From the NCBI RefSeq assembly GCF_022179545.1, contig NZ_AP025518.1, positions 3,534,001 to 3,598,000 on the forward strand: a stretch of DNA of 64,000 bases, read 5' to 3'. Numbering within the stretch: position 1 is the first letter of the stretch; each line of letters begins with the position of its first letter. The position numbers were made by a program, and so were the translations under genes. Below the pieces are notes generated by a model, which had not been told where the DNA came from, ran no database searches, and worked only from the letters and a program-made list of their open reading frames with translations. Source of the DNA: Mycolicibacterium fortuitum subsp. fortuitum. Lineage in GTDB: Bacteria > Actinomycetota > Actinomycetes > Mycobacteriales > Mycobacteriaceae. Positions 1-7,409 of the stretch are shown here, in pieces.

Positions 1-1
1 G

Positions 2-67
2 CCCGGTATGGGGATCGTGTGCCTGGACACCGACGAGGTCATCGGCGCCCTTCGATGCATCGAGTAA
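2..67 (+). CDS. 3' end of a CDS cut by the window edge
   Basis: An open frame runs from base 2 to a TAA at 65-67 and encodes about 21 residues ending in ...GALRCIE. It has mycobacterial codon use. Only the tail is visible, so no function can be given. A complete short gene starting at the ATG at 8 is unlikely, because the frame is open through the left edge. Confidence 0.4.
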   Translation, partial: PGMGIVCLDTDEVIGALRCIE

Positions 68-504
68 TGCGGCGTCTCCACCGGACAAAGTGCACGCATC
101 GGCATGTGCTCGCCTCCTCACCACCATGAGATGTAGCGCCGGGTCGATCCGGAGCAGATCGGCGTCCAGCCATCGATGGGGTCGATCGGAGGCCAGCCGT
201 GACCGTCGCCATTCTCGGTCATGGCGCCAGTCTGACCGGCGGCACTGACACCTCGCGCGCCAATTCTGCGATGCAGCAATATCAACTGGGCCTGCACAGC
301 GTTGGCGACGCGTCGCAGGATCGGTGAACTTCATTGCAGAACAGTGATTTTCGACGTGCCAGATGTCGGCGCGGCGTGCCATTCTGCAGGGATGAGCACC
401 ACCGTCGCCTGCGTCGCGCTTCACGTTGCAGCTTGCGTTCTGATCGCCGGGGGTGGGCCAGGCTCGTCAGCAACTTTTCCGTTGCACTCGACATGCATTA
501 CTAG
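68..504. other. Stretch without a convincing gene
   Basis: About 440 bases in which I see no frame with convincing codon use, ribosome-binding site or recognisable protein on either strand. Short open frames exist on both strands but read as arginine-rich or low-complexity products typical of out-of-frame GC-rich DNA. It may be decayed coding sequence at the edge of the accessory region. Confidence 0.4.
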
Positions 505-807
505 GTGCGTAGACTTAGAATTCAATTTGTGTTCAGCAACCGACAACTGTTCCGGGACTCGCCCGTCGAGTTGACCTCCGCGCAGGAGTCCTCGGCCAGG
601 AACGCGGCTCGTCGAGCTGCGCGAGAGGCTCGGCGCTCGCTGCGCACTGCCCGTGGGCAGTACCGGCGCTACCGCGCCAGCGCGGCAGCCGTCTACCTGG
701 ACTGGCCGCGGTGGCATGGGGAGTACCTCAACGAGTACCACGGCAGCGGTGGGGTCAACGAGGGTGGCCTCCAGGTCAGCACCAACATTCCCGGCGACGT
801 TTCATGA
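505..807 (+). CDS. Possible small Arg-rich hypothetical protein
   Basis: GTG-initiated frame of 100 codons ending at a TGA. The first half is rich in Arg, Ala and Ser. The second half has a more protein-like aromatic stretch (VYLDWPRWHGEYLNEYHG), which is the main reason to list it. I see no clear ribosome-binding site, signal peptide or membrane segment and recognise no family. It may be the 3' remnant of a larger decayed gene. It precedes the secreted-protein gene at 859 on the same strand. Confidence 0.3.
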   Translation: MRRLRIQFVFSNRQLFRDSPVELTSAQESSARNAARRAAREARRSLRTARGQYRRYRASAAAVYLDWPRWHGEYLNEYHGSGGVNEGGLQVSTNIPGDVS

Positions 808-858
808 CTCCCGGGGCGTGACAGGACTCCGTCAGGCCCCTTTGCCTACGATGACCGA

Positions 859-1122
859 ATGACTGTTCAGAGGATCCGCCTACGGTTGCTGCTGTCGGCC
901 AAGACCGTCGTGATCGCCTCCGCGCTCGTCGCTGCCGTGGTCCTGCCCGCAGCCCCGGCCGGCGCCGAGCCGATGACGGTGTGCCCGCCGAACCAGCCGA
1001 GCGGATGGAACGGCGCGCCGTGCTTTCCTCAGCCGTGCGTGCCCCCGTACGCGCCGGGAATCCCTCCATGCTTCATGCCGCCGCCGCAGATCGGCCCGAA
1101 CGGGCTCCCGGTGTTCGGGTGA
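859..1122 (+). CDS. Small secreted Pro/Cys-rich protein
   Basis: The 87-residue product has a clear Sec signal peptide: basic residues 5-15, a hydrophobic core at about 17-32, and a predicted cut after AGA at residue 36. The mature part of about 50 residues is rich in Pro and Gly with four cysteines (about 42, 55, 60 and 71), suggesting two disulfides in an exported peptide. Small Cys/Pro-rich secreted proteins of this type are common in mycobacteria and mostly uncharacterised. The stop overlaps the GTG start of the next gene (GTGA), so the two are probably cotranslated. No specific function is inferred. Confidence 0.65.
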   Translation: MTVQRIRLRLLLSAKTVVIASALVAAVVLPAAPAGAEPMTVCPPNQPSGWNGAPCFPQPCVPPYAPGIPPCFMPPPQIGPNGLPVFG

Positions 1123-1652
1123 GCCACGTCGAGCTGACCGGTCGGCGCTACCACGTTGCGCGGGTCGCTCGCGGCGCAGGTGGCGGGTTGTGGTGGGTGT
1201 TCGTGGTCGGCGTGCTCATGGCGGAGATGAACTCGTTCGCCCTCCCCCGCCGCTACGCCGACTACAGCAGTGAATCGATCTTCGGAGTCGGACTCGGCCA
1301 GTCCGACTTCGGTTGGGTCGGCTACCAGCCGCTGACCGATCAACCACAGTCGCCGCTGACCGACTTCTTCTACAGTGCGAACCTCGTGGCGTCCGTCGCG
1401 GCAGTCGCCCTGGCCGTGACCGTGATCGCCGCGGTGGTTGAGGCTGTCGCGGTGGGCCGCTGGCCTGCGGGCGTCGCGACGATTCTCACTCCGACCTTCG
1501 GATCTGCCCTGATCCTCACCGCACTTCACTACCGGCACGGGATGGAGCTTCAGCTGAACCTCGCCGCGGTGTTCGTACTGGTGTTGATCGGCGTAGCTGC
1601 CCGCGAGGTGTGGAGTCGCGGGTTCGCGCCACGATCACAGCGAGGAGTCTGA
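1119..1652 (+). CDS. Polytopic membrane protein, unknown function
   Basis: 177 codons from the GTG at 1119, chosen because it overlaps the previous stop as GTGA; the open frame extends further upstream but there it runs through the preceding signal-peptide gene. Hydrophobic segments lie near residues 22-38, 89-112, 117-135 and 140-160, predicting about four membrane spans. A polar loop of about 45 residues between the first two is rich in Ser, Gly, Tyr and Pro and probably lies outside. The next gene starts one base after its stop, so 859-2241 looks like one transcription unit. I recognise no family. Confidence 0.6.
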   Translation: MSHVELTGRRYHVARVARGAGGGLWWVFVVGVLMAEMNSFALPRRYADYSSESIFGVGLGQSDFGWVGYQPLTDQPQSPLTDFFYSANLVASVAAVALAVTVIAAVVEAVAVGRWPAGVATILTPTFGSALILTALHYRHGMELQLNLAAVFVLVLIGVAAREVWSRGFAPRSQRGV

Positions 1653-1653
1653 C

Positions 1654-2241
1654 ATGACAACGGATTCCGCGACACCTGAGCCCACCTTGCCCTGGTGGCG
1701 GCGGCCACCCGGATGGCCCCTCGCCGCCGTCGCTGGGGTCGTGGCAGCGGTGATCTTGTACGACGCCGGCGCTCCCGGCGTGTTCGTGTTGACTGCGCTG
1801 GCGCTGCTCGGCTGCATCGGAATCATCGGCCTCATCTGGGTGGTACGTGTGATCTTGGCGATGCGGCACCGCCGCTGGGACTACCGCTATCTGGTGGTGC
1901 CCGCCATCGGGGTGCTCACGCTGACGCTGGTGGTGTTCAACGTGCCCTTCCACATGCGCTGGGCACATGCGCGACCAGCGCTGGAGCGTGCTGCCGCCGA
2001 CGCGCTCGCGGGACGGCTACCGCTGCACGAGAATATGCGGGCCGGAACGTTCGACGTGTCGCCGGATTTACGAGACGGAACAGTTCGATTCCTGATCTGG
2101 AACGCGGGCGGTTTCATGGACACCCAGTACTTCGTCTACGCGCCCGACGGGTCCACGGCCCAGACCTATGGTGAGCACCCCGAGCGCAATTCCGTGCGGC
2201 ACATCGGAGGTCCGTGGTGGATCGCGATGGAGGTCTTCTGA
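1654..2241 (+). CDS. Membrane protein with RWAHAR motif (paralogue of 2926-3471)
   Basis: 195 residues from an ATG preceded by GAGGAG at a 6-base spacing. Three hydrophobic segments (about 22-42, 46-66 and 82-98) are followed by the motif RWAHAR at about 108-113 and a soluble domain of about 80 residues with several Trp and Gly. The same arrangement of N-terminal membrane helices, RW-AHAR and a compact C-terminal domain occurs in the protein at 2926-3471, so the two look like diverged paralogues. The C-terminal domain is probably extracytoplasmic. Family unknown to me. Adjacent upstream gene ends one base before. Confidence 0.65.
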   Translation: MTTDSATPEPTLPWWRRPPGWPLAAVAGVVAAVILYDAGAPGVFVLTALALLGCIGIIGLIWVVRVILAMRHRRWDYRYLVVPAIGVLTLTLVVFNVPFHMRWAHARPALERAAADALAGRLPLHENMRAGTFDVSPDLRDGTVRFLIWNAGGFMDTQYFVYAPDGSTAQTYGEHPERNSVRHIGGPWWIAMEVF

Positions 2242-2262
2242 CCGAGCGTCCGTGCGGAGTCG

Positions 2263-2601
2263 TCAGGTCCGAGGGCGGTACGGGCTCGGATCGTCTCCAT
2301 GACCGTCCACCGTCCACGTCGCGAGGTAATCGGGGTCGGTAACGATCTCCCCGGTGGACCGCAACCGGTATTCACCGGGTGGAGCGGGACTGAACGACTC
2401 GGGCGCCGGAGGAAGCGTGAAGGTCTCGCCGCCGGGGCTCTCGATTTCGATCACCTCGTCGCTACAGCGGGTGACAGTGCCGTACCGCTGAATCGAGGAG
2501 CTCCGCTCTCCGTCGCGGTAGGTGATGCCGACCAGAACGCGTGCGCCGATCAGCCGGCCACCATCCACCGAGATCGCGTTGTCCTGCGCCTCGCCGCTCA
2601 C
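2263..2601 (-). CDS. Conserved hypothetical soluble protein
   Basis: 112 residues from a GTG at 2601. There is no signal peptide or membrane segment. The middle (about 20-75) has alternating hydrophobic and charged residues suggesting a small beta-rich domain (LVGITYRDGE, GTVTRCSDEVIEIE); the C-terminal third is Pro and Asp-rich. The central part loosely resembles SH3-like or barrel domains of immunity-type proteins, but this is weak. It is convergent with the membrane protein ending at 2241 and downstream of the small membrane protein at 2651-2884 on the same strand. Confidence 0.5.
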   Translation of the reverse strand: MSGEAQDNAISVDGGRLIGARVLVGITYRDGERSSSIQRYGTVTRCSDEVIEIESPGGETFTLPPAPESFSPAPPGEYRLRSTGEIVTDPDYLATWTVDGHGDDPSPYRPRT

Positions 2602-2650
2602 GCGGGCGACGCTAGCATGCGCCGGCGAGTGAATCGGGGCACCGAGCCGC

Positions 2651-2884
2651 TCATATCGCTCCGCCGCTGTCCTCTACGTGGAGCGCCGGTTCGGCTTGCT
2701 GCGCACTCGACCGCCAGCCCAGTACGCCTTGCCAGATCAGCGTGACGATCACCGCCGCTGTGAGTGCCGTCCACCACCACGAACGGTCAGCAACCCGGCC
2801 GATGAACAGGATCGTGCAGGAGGCGAACAGGATCGTGTTGAGGATCCACAGATCGTCCCACATCCGCTTCAGCACACTCCACAT
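2651..2884 (-). CDS. Small membrane protein with two helices
   Basis: 77 residues from the ATG at 2884; the open frame continues upstream but becomes Arg/Pro-rich and non-protein-like. A short basic N-terminus is followed by hydrophobic segments at about 13-29 and 37-56, with a short acidic C-terminal tail. The predicted topology is two membrane helices with both ends in the cytoplasm. It is transcribed divergently from the membrane protein at 2926, with only 41 bases between the two start codons, so they probably share a regulatory region. Confidence 0.5.
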   Translation of the reverse strand: MWSVLKRMWDDLWILNTILFASCTILFIGRVADRSWWWTALTAAVIVTLIWQGVLGWRSSAQQAEPALHVEDSGGAI

Positions 2885-2925
2885 CCAGCAAACTCTACAG
2901 CGCCTCCGGCCAGTACTCTTCTGCC

Positions 2926-3471
2926 ATGCCAATCCGGATCGCTGCGACATGGTTCCTGCGCGGGATCGACACTGCGCTCGTCGTCGGGGCGGCCTACCTC
3001 TGCTGGACGCTGGTGTGGTGCGACGGCCCCTTCGAACGCATGGGCTGGATCTTCCCCGCGTTCTTCGTCGGACCACCTCTGCTACTCGCGGGCGCGGCGT
3101 ACTTCGGGGTGTGCGCTGCGCGTGGCCGGCGGGTGGCGGTTCCGGTCGCAGCGATCGCTGCGGTGGTCGCTGTGTCGGCAGTGCTGATCGCGACCGGCGT
3201 GCTGCAGAAGGTGCGGTGGGCGCACGCCCGCTCAGAAGTTCTCGCCATCGCGGATCATCCGCCGGCACGCGGCGAGACCCAGCACCGCTGGATCGGCACC
3301 TACCCTGCCACCGTGCACACCAACTCGACCGGGACCGTCCTGATCAAGTTCGACGGAAGCTGGGACGGGCTGCTCTACGTCCCCGCCGGGATGCCCGACC
3401 CGGACCGCGACGGCGACCTACGGATCGGCCCTGAGATGCTGCCGCGCTGGTGGTATTACGACACGGACTGA
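2926..3471 (+). CDS. Membrane protein with RWAHAR motif (paralogue of 1654-2241)
   Basis: 181 residues. Three hydrophobic segments (about 14-31, 40-62 and 71-92) precede RWAHAR at about 98-103, and a domain of about 75 residues follows that ends in several Trp and Tyr (PRWWYYDTD). It has the same plan as the protein at 1654-2241, and both place RWAHAR directly after the last helix. The soluble domain probably lies on the outer face of the membrane. Function unknown. The duplicated architecture within 1.3 kb suggests tandem duplication followed by insertion of the two minus-strand genes. Confidence 0.65.
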   Translation: MPIRIAATWFLRGIDTALVVGAAYLCWTLVWCDGPFERMGWIFPAFFVGPPLLLAGAAYFGVCAARGRRVAVPVAAIAAVVAVSAVLIATGVLQKVRWAHARSEVLAIADHPPARGETQHRWIGTYPATVHTNSTGTVLIKFDGSWDGLLYVPAGMPDPDRDGDLRIGPEMLPRWWYYDTD

Positions 3472-3512
3472 TCGGCCTCACCGGTCTTCTTCGGCAACGA
3501 GATGTCGACTGC

Positions 3513-3540
3513 TTCGCAAATTTTCTCGCAAGTATGCGAA
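3513..3540. promoter_or_regulatory. Inverted repeat in AT-rich upstream region
   Basis: TTCGCA at 3513-3518 and TGCGAA at 3535-3540 form a perfect 6-base inverted repeat with a 16-base AT-rich spacer. A near direct repeat (CGCAAATTTTC and TGCGAATTTTC) overlaps it. This is the only AT-rich patch in the neighbourhood. A -10-like TAGGTT follows at 3574-3579, about 55 bases before the start of the secreted-protein gene at 3634. It could be a repressor site for that gene. Confidence 0.3.
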
Positions 3541-3633
3541 TTTTCCTGAAAGTCCAACTGCACGTTCGCTCGATAGGTTGCACGTGGTTTGCTCGGGGCA
3601 TCCGGTCCCGGCCCCGAGTGTGAGGAGAACCCC

Positions 3634-3900
3634 GTGCTGAAGAAGCTTGCTGTGGCCGGTGCGTTGGCGCTGGGCGCTGTGCTGTCCGCTGCCGGCGTCG
3701 CGAACGCCGACGACATCTTGGTGGTCGGCTACGACCGCGTCGAGGAGTACTACAACACCGAGGCGGAGTGCCGCGCTGACGGGCCGAACGTGCGCCTGCA
3801 GATCAACGATCGCGCGTACCCGTACTGGTACTGCCGGATCGGAGACGACAACGGGGACACCACTCACTGGTACCTCTGGAACTCCGACGTCCCCAACTAG
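3634..3900 (+). CDS. Small secreted protein
   Basis: 88 residues from a GTG preceded by GAGGAGA at a good spacing. The signal peptide has Lys-Lys at 3-4, a hydrophobic core at 5-20 and a predicted cut after ANA at residue 25. The mature protein of about 63 residues is acidic and aromatic, with two cysteines in ECRADG and WYCRIG that may form a disulfide. It resembles the many small exported mycobacterial proteins of unknown role. A strong hairpin without a T-tract follows 40 bases after the stop. Confidence 0.65.
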   Translation: MLKKLAVAGALALGAVLSAAGVANADDILVVGYDRVEEYYNTEAECRADGPNVRLQINDRAYPYWYCRIGDDNGDTTHWYLWNSDVPN

Positions 3901-3941
3901 TCGTCGGCGCCCGCTGAACTGACCAGCGGCCCGCCGCGGTG

Positions 3942-3974
3942 CAGCAGCCCCGGGCGGGGGTTCCGGGGCTGCTG
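3942..3974. terminator. Perfect 12-bp stem hairpin, probable terminator
   Basis: CAGCAGCCCCGG at 3942-3953 pairs perfectly with CCGGGGCTGCTG at 3963-3974 around a 9-base G-rich loop. No T-run follows. Mycobacteria are reported to use strong GC stems without a U-tract, so this may end transcription between the two secreted-protein genes at 3634 and 4050. Confidence 0.5.
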
Positions 3975-4049
3975 GTCGGCGATCTCGCGCCGCGGCGCGA
4001 TCCAACGCGGCGATCGATATTCGATGGCGTCACACGTGAGGAGTACGCG

Positions 4050-4499
4050 ATGAATGTTCGTGGACGGGCGCTGATCGGCGCTGCAGTGACAGGTGCGCTG
4101 CTCGGGGGATCGATGGCAGCCGCGGGTGTGGCGGCTGCGGACCAGATCCTGCCGACTGGGCCGCACGGGGTCACCTACATCAGGACCGAATCGGGACGCA
4201 CCCTGTGCGGCATCGAGGGAGACCACGTGAACTGCACCGTGCAGTTCGTCAATCCGCCGCTGTCCAGCACGGGTGACATCGCAAACTCGGTGTCCCTCAA
4301 CCAGAACGGCAGCTTCACCTACCTGGCCGCCGACCTCGGGGTGATCGACCCGCCGCACCTGATCCGCTACGACCAGACCTACATCGCCAACGGCTGGGCA
4401 GTCGAGGCGTACAGCGACGGCACCCGGTTCACGAACAACCGCAGCAACGAAGGCTTCTGGGTGAGCGTCACCGAGGTCAACTCGCTCGGACAGATGTGA
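4050..4499 (+). CDS. Secreted protein, unknown function
   Basis: 149 residues from the ATG at 4050, which follows GAGGAG at a 6-base spacing. The signal peptide covers residues 1-30 with a predicted cut after AAA. The mature part of about 120 residues has two cysteines close together (TLCGIEGDHVNC), probably a disulfide loop, and several aromatic residues. The plan recalls small exported mycobacterial proteins of the same kind as 3634-3900. Its TGA overlaps the GTG start of the DUF4436 gene (GTGA), so it is likely cotranslated with that membrane protein. Confidence 0.65.
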   Translation: MNVRGRALIGAAVTGALLGGSMAAAGVAAADQILPTGPHGVTYIRTESGRTLCGIEGDHVNCTVQFVNPPLSSTGDIANSVSLNQNGSFTYLAADLGVIDPPHLIRYDQTYIANGWAVEAYSDGTRFTNNRSNEGFWVSVTEVNSLGQM

Positions 4500-5374
4500 C
4501 AGCGAATCGAACTACCATCAAGCGACTGGGCCTACGTGGTGGGCTCGTCGCGGGAGTCGTGCTGCTGCTGTCGATTGCGGCCAGTCTGAGTCTGTATCTC
4601 ATACATCGAAACGCGAACTACTCCACGGAGTTCGGCGCCGTGGACGCTGCCGATCGCGTCAACGTTCAGGTCTGGGTCGGCCGCGTCGACACCACCAGCC
4701 AGACCATGTCGGTCGAGATCGTCGCCGTCGAACCGACCGGGGCGCTGTGCGGGCCAGACAGCAGCTTCACCCGCGACATCGTCCTGACCACCTCCGCGCT
4801 CGGCGACCCGATTACCGTGGCGAAGGGGCAGACAGGCACGGACACTCCGCGCACATTCGCGGTGAACGGAATCGTGACCGACTACCCGTTCGACCGGTAC
4901 CACTCGCTGATGACGTTCGCGGCCAGAGCCGACGGAGCGTCCGTACCGGTCGCGGTGACGATTTCGAACGCCGACCCGTTCTTTCGCAACACACCGAGCG
5001 CCGACTCAACCACAACGGATCCGCTCGCCGAGGTGGACATCGACCTGACCGCGACGCGGTCGACGCCGACTCTGTTGTTCGCCGTCTTCGTCATGGTGCT
5101 GATGCTGGGTCTGGCCGCTGCGGCCGTGACGGCGAGCTACTACATTCTGCGGTGGCGCAGGGGACTGCTCTTCCCCGGCTGCTCGATGATGGCCGCGATC
5201 CTGTTCGCCCTGATCCCGCTGCGCAACGCGGTCCCCGGCGACCCACCGATCGGCTCCGTGATCGACTTCGCTTCGTTCTTCATCGCCGAGACCGTGATCG
5301 CGACGGCGCTGATTGCCTCCGTCGTCGTCGGCTACCGCGTGGAGATCGCCAACGAACTCGCCCGCACCGACTGA
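4496..5374 (+). CDS. DUF4436-family membrane protein
   Basis: 292 residues. One N-terminal membrane helix (about 15-36) is followed by an extracytoplasmic domain of about 155 residues, then three C-terminal helices (about 192-217, 228-243 and 258-280). The motif YPFDRY at 130-135 and the loop LRNAVPGDPPIGSVIDF between helices 3 and 4 match what I know of DUF4436 proteins, which are largely actinobacterial and of unknown function. The start GTG overlaps the previous stop. The next gene, a lipoprotein, begins 29 bases later behind its own strong ribosome-binding site. Confidence 0.75.
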   Translation: MTANRTTIKRLGLRGGLVAGVVLLLSIAASLSLYLIHRNANYSTEFGAVDAADRVNVQVWVGRVDTTSQTMSVEIVAVEPTGALCGPDSSFTRDIVLTTSALGDPITVAKGQTGTDTPRTFAVNGIVTDYPFDRYHSLMTFAARADGASVPVAVTISNADPFFRNTPSADSTTTDPLAEVDIDLTATRSTPTLLFAVFVMVLMLGLAAAAVTASYYILRWRRGLLFPGCSMMAAILFALIPLRNAVPGDPPIGSVIDFASFFIAETVIATALIASVVVGYRVEIANELARTD

Positions 5375-5403
5375 AAATCACAACGCTACAAGGAGCTTCG
5401 ACT

Positions 5404-6147
5404 ATGAGGACGAGCGAGCTGATGCGGACCGGCGCCGCAGCCGTGGTGCTGCTGTTGTCCACGGCGGTGGCCGGCTGCGGCGCCGAGGAGCCCACCACCG
5501 ACAAGATCCAACCCGCCGAGTCAGCCCAAGAGCCGGCGGGCCTTCCTGCTCCCCGTTCGACCGGACCGATATACGGGAACCCCGACGACGCATCGACGTA
5601 CTGGGCCGAGCAGACCTACAGCGATTGCGGCCTGATGGCCGTGGCCACCGTCGTGGGCATGGTCAGCGGAAAAGCCCCCACCGAACAGGACATGATCGAA
5701 CTGGCCGGCAACACCCCCAGCCAGGAACGCTCCGGACCCATCTACCTAGCCCCTCAGCCCGGTGACGACACCACCGACAACGCCACCGCGCCGGAAGATC
5801 AGCTTCGCCTGCTCAAGCACTTCGGCATCGCGGCCACCATCACCAACGACGACATCGCCGCTGCTGGCGGTATCCCCACCGGACTCGATGCGTTGGAGCA
5901 ATACCTCGGCGCCGGCCGCAAAGCGATCGTGTCGGTGAACGCCGAAACCATCTGGGGCGAGGGCGGCGATCACACCGAGGAAGACCACGCCATTGTCGTC
6001 GCCGCGATCGACACCGACCAGCAGATCGCGTACCTGTCCGACAGTGGCACCGAAACCGGTGCGGGAGAACAGGTACCGCTCAATACCTTCGAAACCGGAT
6101 GGCAGGCCAGCGGGCACGCACTGCTGGTCACCGACAAGCCGGCCTAG
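5404..6147 (+). CDS. Lipoprotein with C39/papain-like peptidase domain
   Basis: 247 residues from an ATG preceded by AAGGAG. A lipoprotein signal (hydrophobic core 10-20, lipobox AVAGC, lipidated Cys25) leads to a Pro/Glu-rich linker and then a globular domain from about 60. The motif QTYSDCGLMAVATVVG puts a Cys at 75 with an upstream Gln70. A His at about 195 (EEDHAIVVAAID) and an Asp at about 213 (LSDSG) complete a catalytic set resembling C39-like cysteine peptidases. The enzyme would sit on the outer face of the membrane. The substrate is unknown; an inactive or inhibitory role is possible. Confidence 0.65.
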   Translation: MRTSELMRTGAAAVVLLLSTAVAGCGAEEPTTDKIQPAESAQEPAGLPAPRSTGPIYGNPDDASTYWAEQTYSDCGLMAVATVVGMVSGKAPTEQDMIELAGNTPSQERSGPIYLAPQPGDDTTDNATAPEDQLRLLKHFGIAATITNDDIAAAGGIPTGLDALEQYLGAGRKAIVSVNAETIWGEGGDHTEEDHAIVVAAIDTDQQIAYLSDSGTETGAGEQVPLNTFETGWQASGHALLVTDKPA

Positions 6148-6160
6148 CGAGAGGCAGCAC

Positions 6161-6760
6161 ATGACAGACAACTCCCCCGCGTCACCACCGCGGACCCCCA
6201 AAAGACCTTCACCGCCGACGACGGGCTGGGCCGTCGCCGCCCTGATCTTCGGCATCATCGGCGGAGCGGTGATCGGCATCATCTGCGGACTCGTCGCGCT
6301 CAGCAAGATCAGGTCCGGCCGATCCGGAGGTCGTGGCCTCGCCGTCGCCGGCTTGACCCTGTCGGGATTGTGGATCGTCATCGGGATCATCGCCATCGTC
6401 GTGGTGGTCGCGGTCCCGAGCGATTCCGAAGACCATTTCGTTCCCGCAGCCGGAACCTGTTTCGCCGCCGAGCCCGACGGAAACTTCGAGGAGAGCGACG
6501 TCCTGCCCTGCGATCAGCCTCACAAGGTCGAGGTGTTCGCGGTGTTCACCGTCGCCGGCGACCAGTACCCGGGCGATCCTGCCGCTGAGAAGTTCGTCGA
6601 CCGCTGCAACAGTGCCTACGCGGCGTACGCAGCAGAAGACGCCCCTGACATGGACATCGAAGCCCTGCGTCCCACCGCGCAAACCTGGGATGAAGGAGTC
6701 CGCACGGTCAAATGCCTTGCCGTCTCGACCGATTCCCTCACTGGGTCCGTCAAGGGCTGA
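6161..6760 (+). CDS. Two-helix membrane protein with septum-formation-type domain
   Basis: 199 residues from the ATG at 6161, 13 bases after the lipoprotein stop and behind GAGAGG. A Pro-rich cytoplasmic N-terminus is followed by two helices (about 22-47 and 60-84) joined by a basic Gly/Ser loop, as in DUF4190 proteins. An extracytoplasmic domain (about 95-190) carries four cysteines (100, 117, 149 and 185) and the pattern LPCDQPHKVEVFAVF...YPGD, typical of the actinobacterial 'septum formation' domain. Its role is not established. The gene closes the + strand cluster. Confidence 0.65.
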   Translation: MTDNSPASPPRTPKRPSPPTTGWAVAALIFGIIGGAVIGIICGLVALSKIRSGRSGGRGLAVAGLTLSGLWIVIGIIAIVVVVAVPSDSEDHFVPAAGTCFAAEPDGNFEESDVLPCDQPHKVEVFAVFTVAGDQYPGDPAAEKFVDRCNSAYAAYAAEDAPDMDIEALRPTAQTWDEGVRTVKCLAVSTDSLTGSVKG

Positions 6761-6790
6761 GGCACAGCGTCTGACGGCTCGGACACTTCG

Positions 6791-7242
6791 TCAGTTGCCG
6801 GATCTCCTTGTCGTCGGCCACCTGGCTCGCCGGTACACGGTCGGGGTGACACCGACCCGGTTCCTGAAGGTTGTCGCGAAGTGACTCGCGAACTGGTAGG
6901 GCGTCATGTGGAACGCCCTGCCGAACGCCTGACAAAACACGTCGAGCTTCATCCCGACAAGGCCGGCCAGCGTCGGCAGATCGCGATCTCGGAGCTGAGG
7001 CCGTCGCGGATGAACTCAACCAGTCGCTGCTGCTCGGACAGGCTCAGCGGCCGGGCTTCCCTCGACGCCCGCGGCCTGCCCTCACCGTACTGGTCTTGCA
7101 CATGCAGACGTAGCCCATCGGCAAGCGACTCCCGCAACAGCCGCGCAGCTACGTCGCCGCGGCCGTTGAGGCTGACGATCCGGTCGCGAAGTCCGCGCCT
7201 CACACCCGTCGCGGCAGCTGCCAGGGGCACGGTGACCGACAT
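6791..7242 (-). pseudogene. Broken AraC-family regulator (frameshift and internal deletion)
   Basis: Read on the minus strand, an upstream frame encodes a typical AraC linker and first helix (LSLSEQQRLVEFIRDGLSSEI) and then shifts frame near 6973. The helix-turn-helix continues in another frame as DLPTLAGLVGMKLDVFCQAF and MTPYQFA. It then jumps straight to SHFATTFRNRVGVTPTVYRR, which in intact members lies about 30 residues further on. So there is one frameshift and one deletion, removing most of the linker between the two HTH motifs. The stop is at 6791-6793. The N-terminal sensing domain is missing or very short. It is a decayed regulator. Confidence 0.65.
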
Positions 7243-7330
7243 GGACGAGACGGATCCCTTGCACGACGACGAGAACATTCGCGACGAAGGCGAGGAGTAC
7301 CAAGACGACGAGGAGCGGGACCGCGACTGA
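7241..7330 (+). CDS. Possible very short acidic peptide
   Basis: ATG at 7241 (an in-frame GTG lies at 7232) opens 29 codons of which more than half are Asp or Glu. It starts back to back with the decayed AraC gene. Small acidic ORFs of this kind occur in actinobacteria but there is no independent support here. Confidence 0.25.
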   Translation: MDETDPLHDDENIRDEGEEYQDDEERDRD

Positions 7331-7409
7331 CTCCTACGGGCCGTTCACACCGACCCCGGGCGCGTGGTGATCTGGGCCGAGGATGTGGTGCAGCGCGGCG
7401 TCCACGGGC

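Noticed and set aside
4747..5403. Extension of the C39-like lipoprotein upstream to 4747
   Set aside because: Reads the DUF4436 gene out of frame; the ATG at 5404 has AAGGAG and starts the lipoprotein signal.
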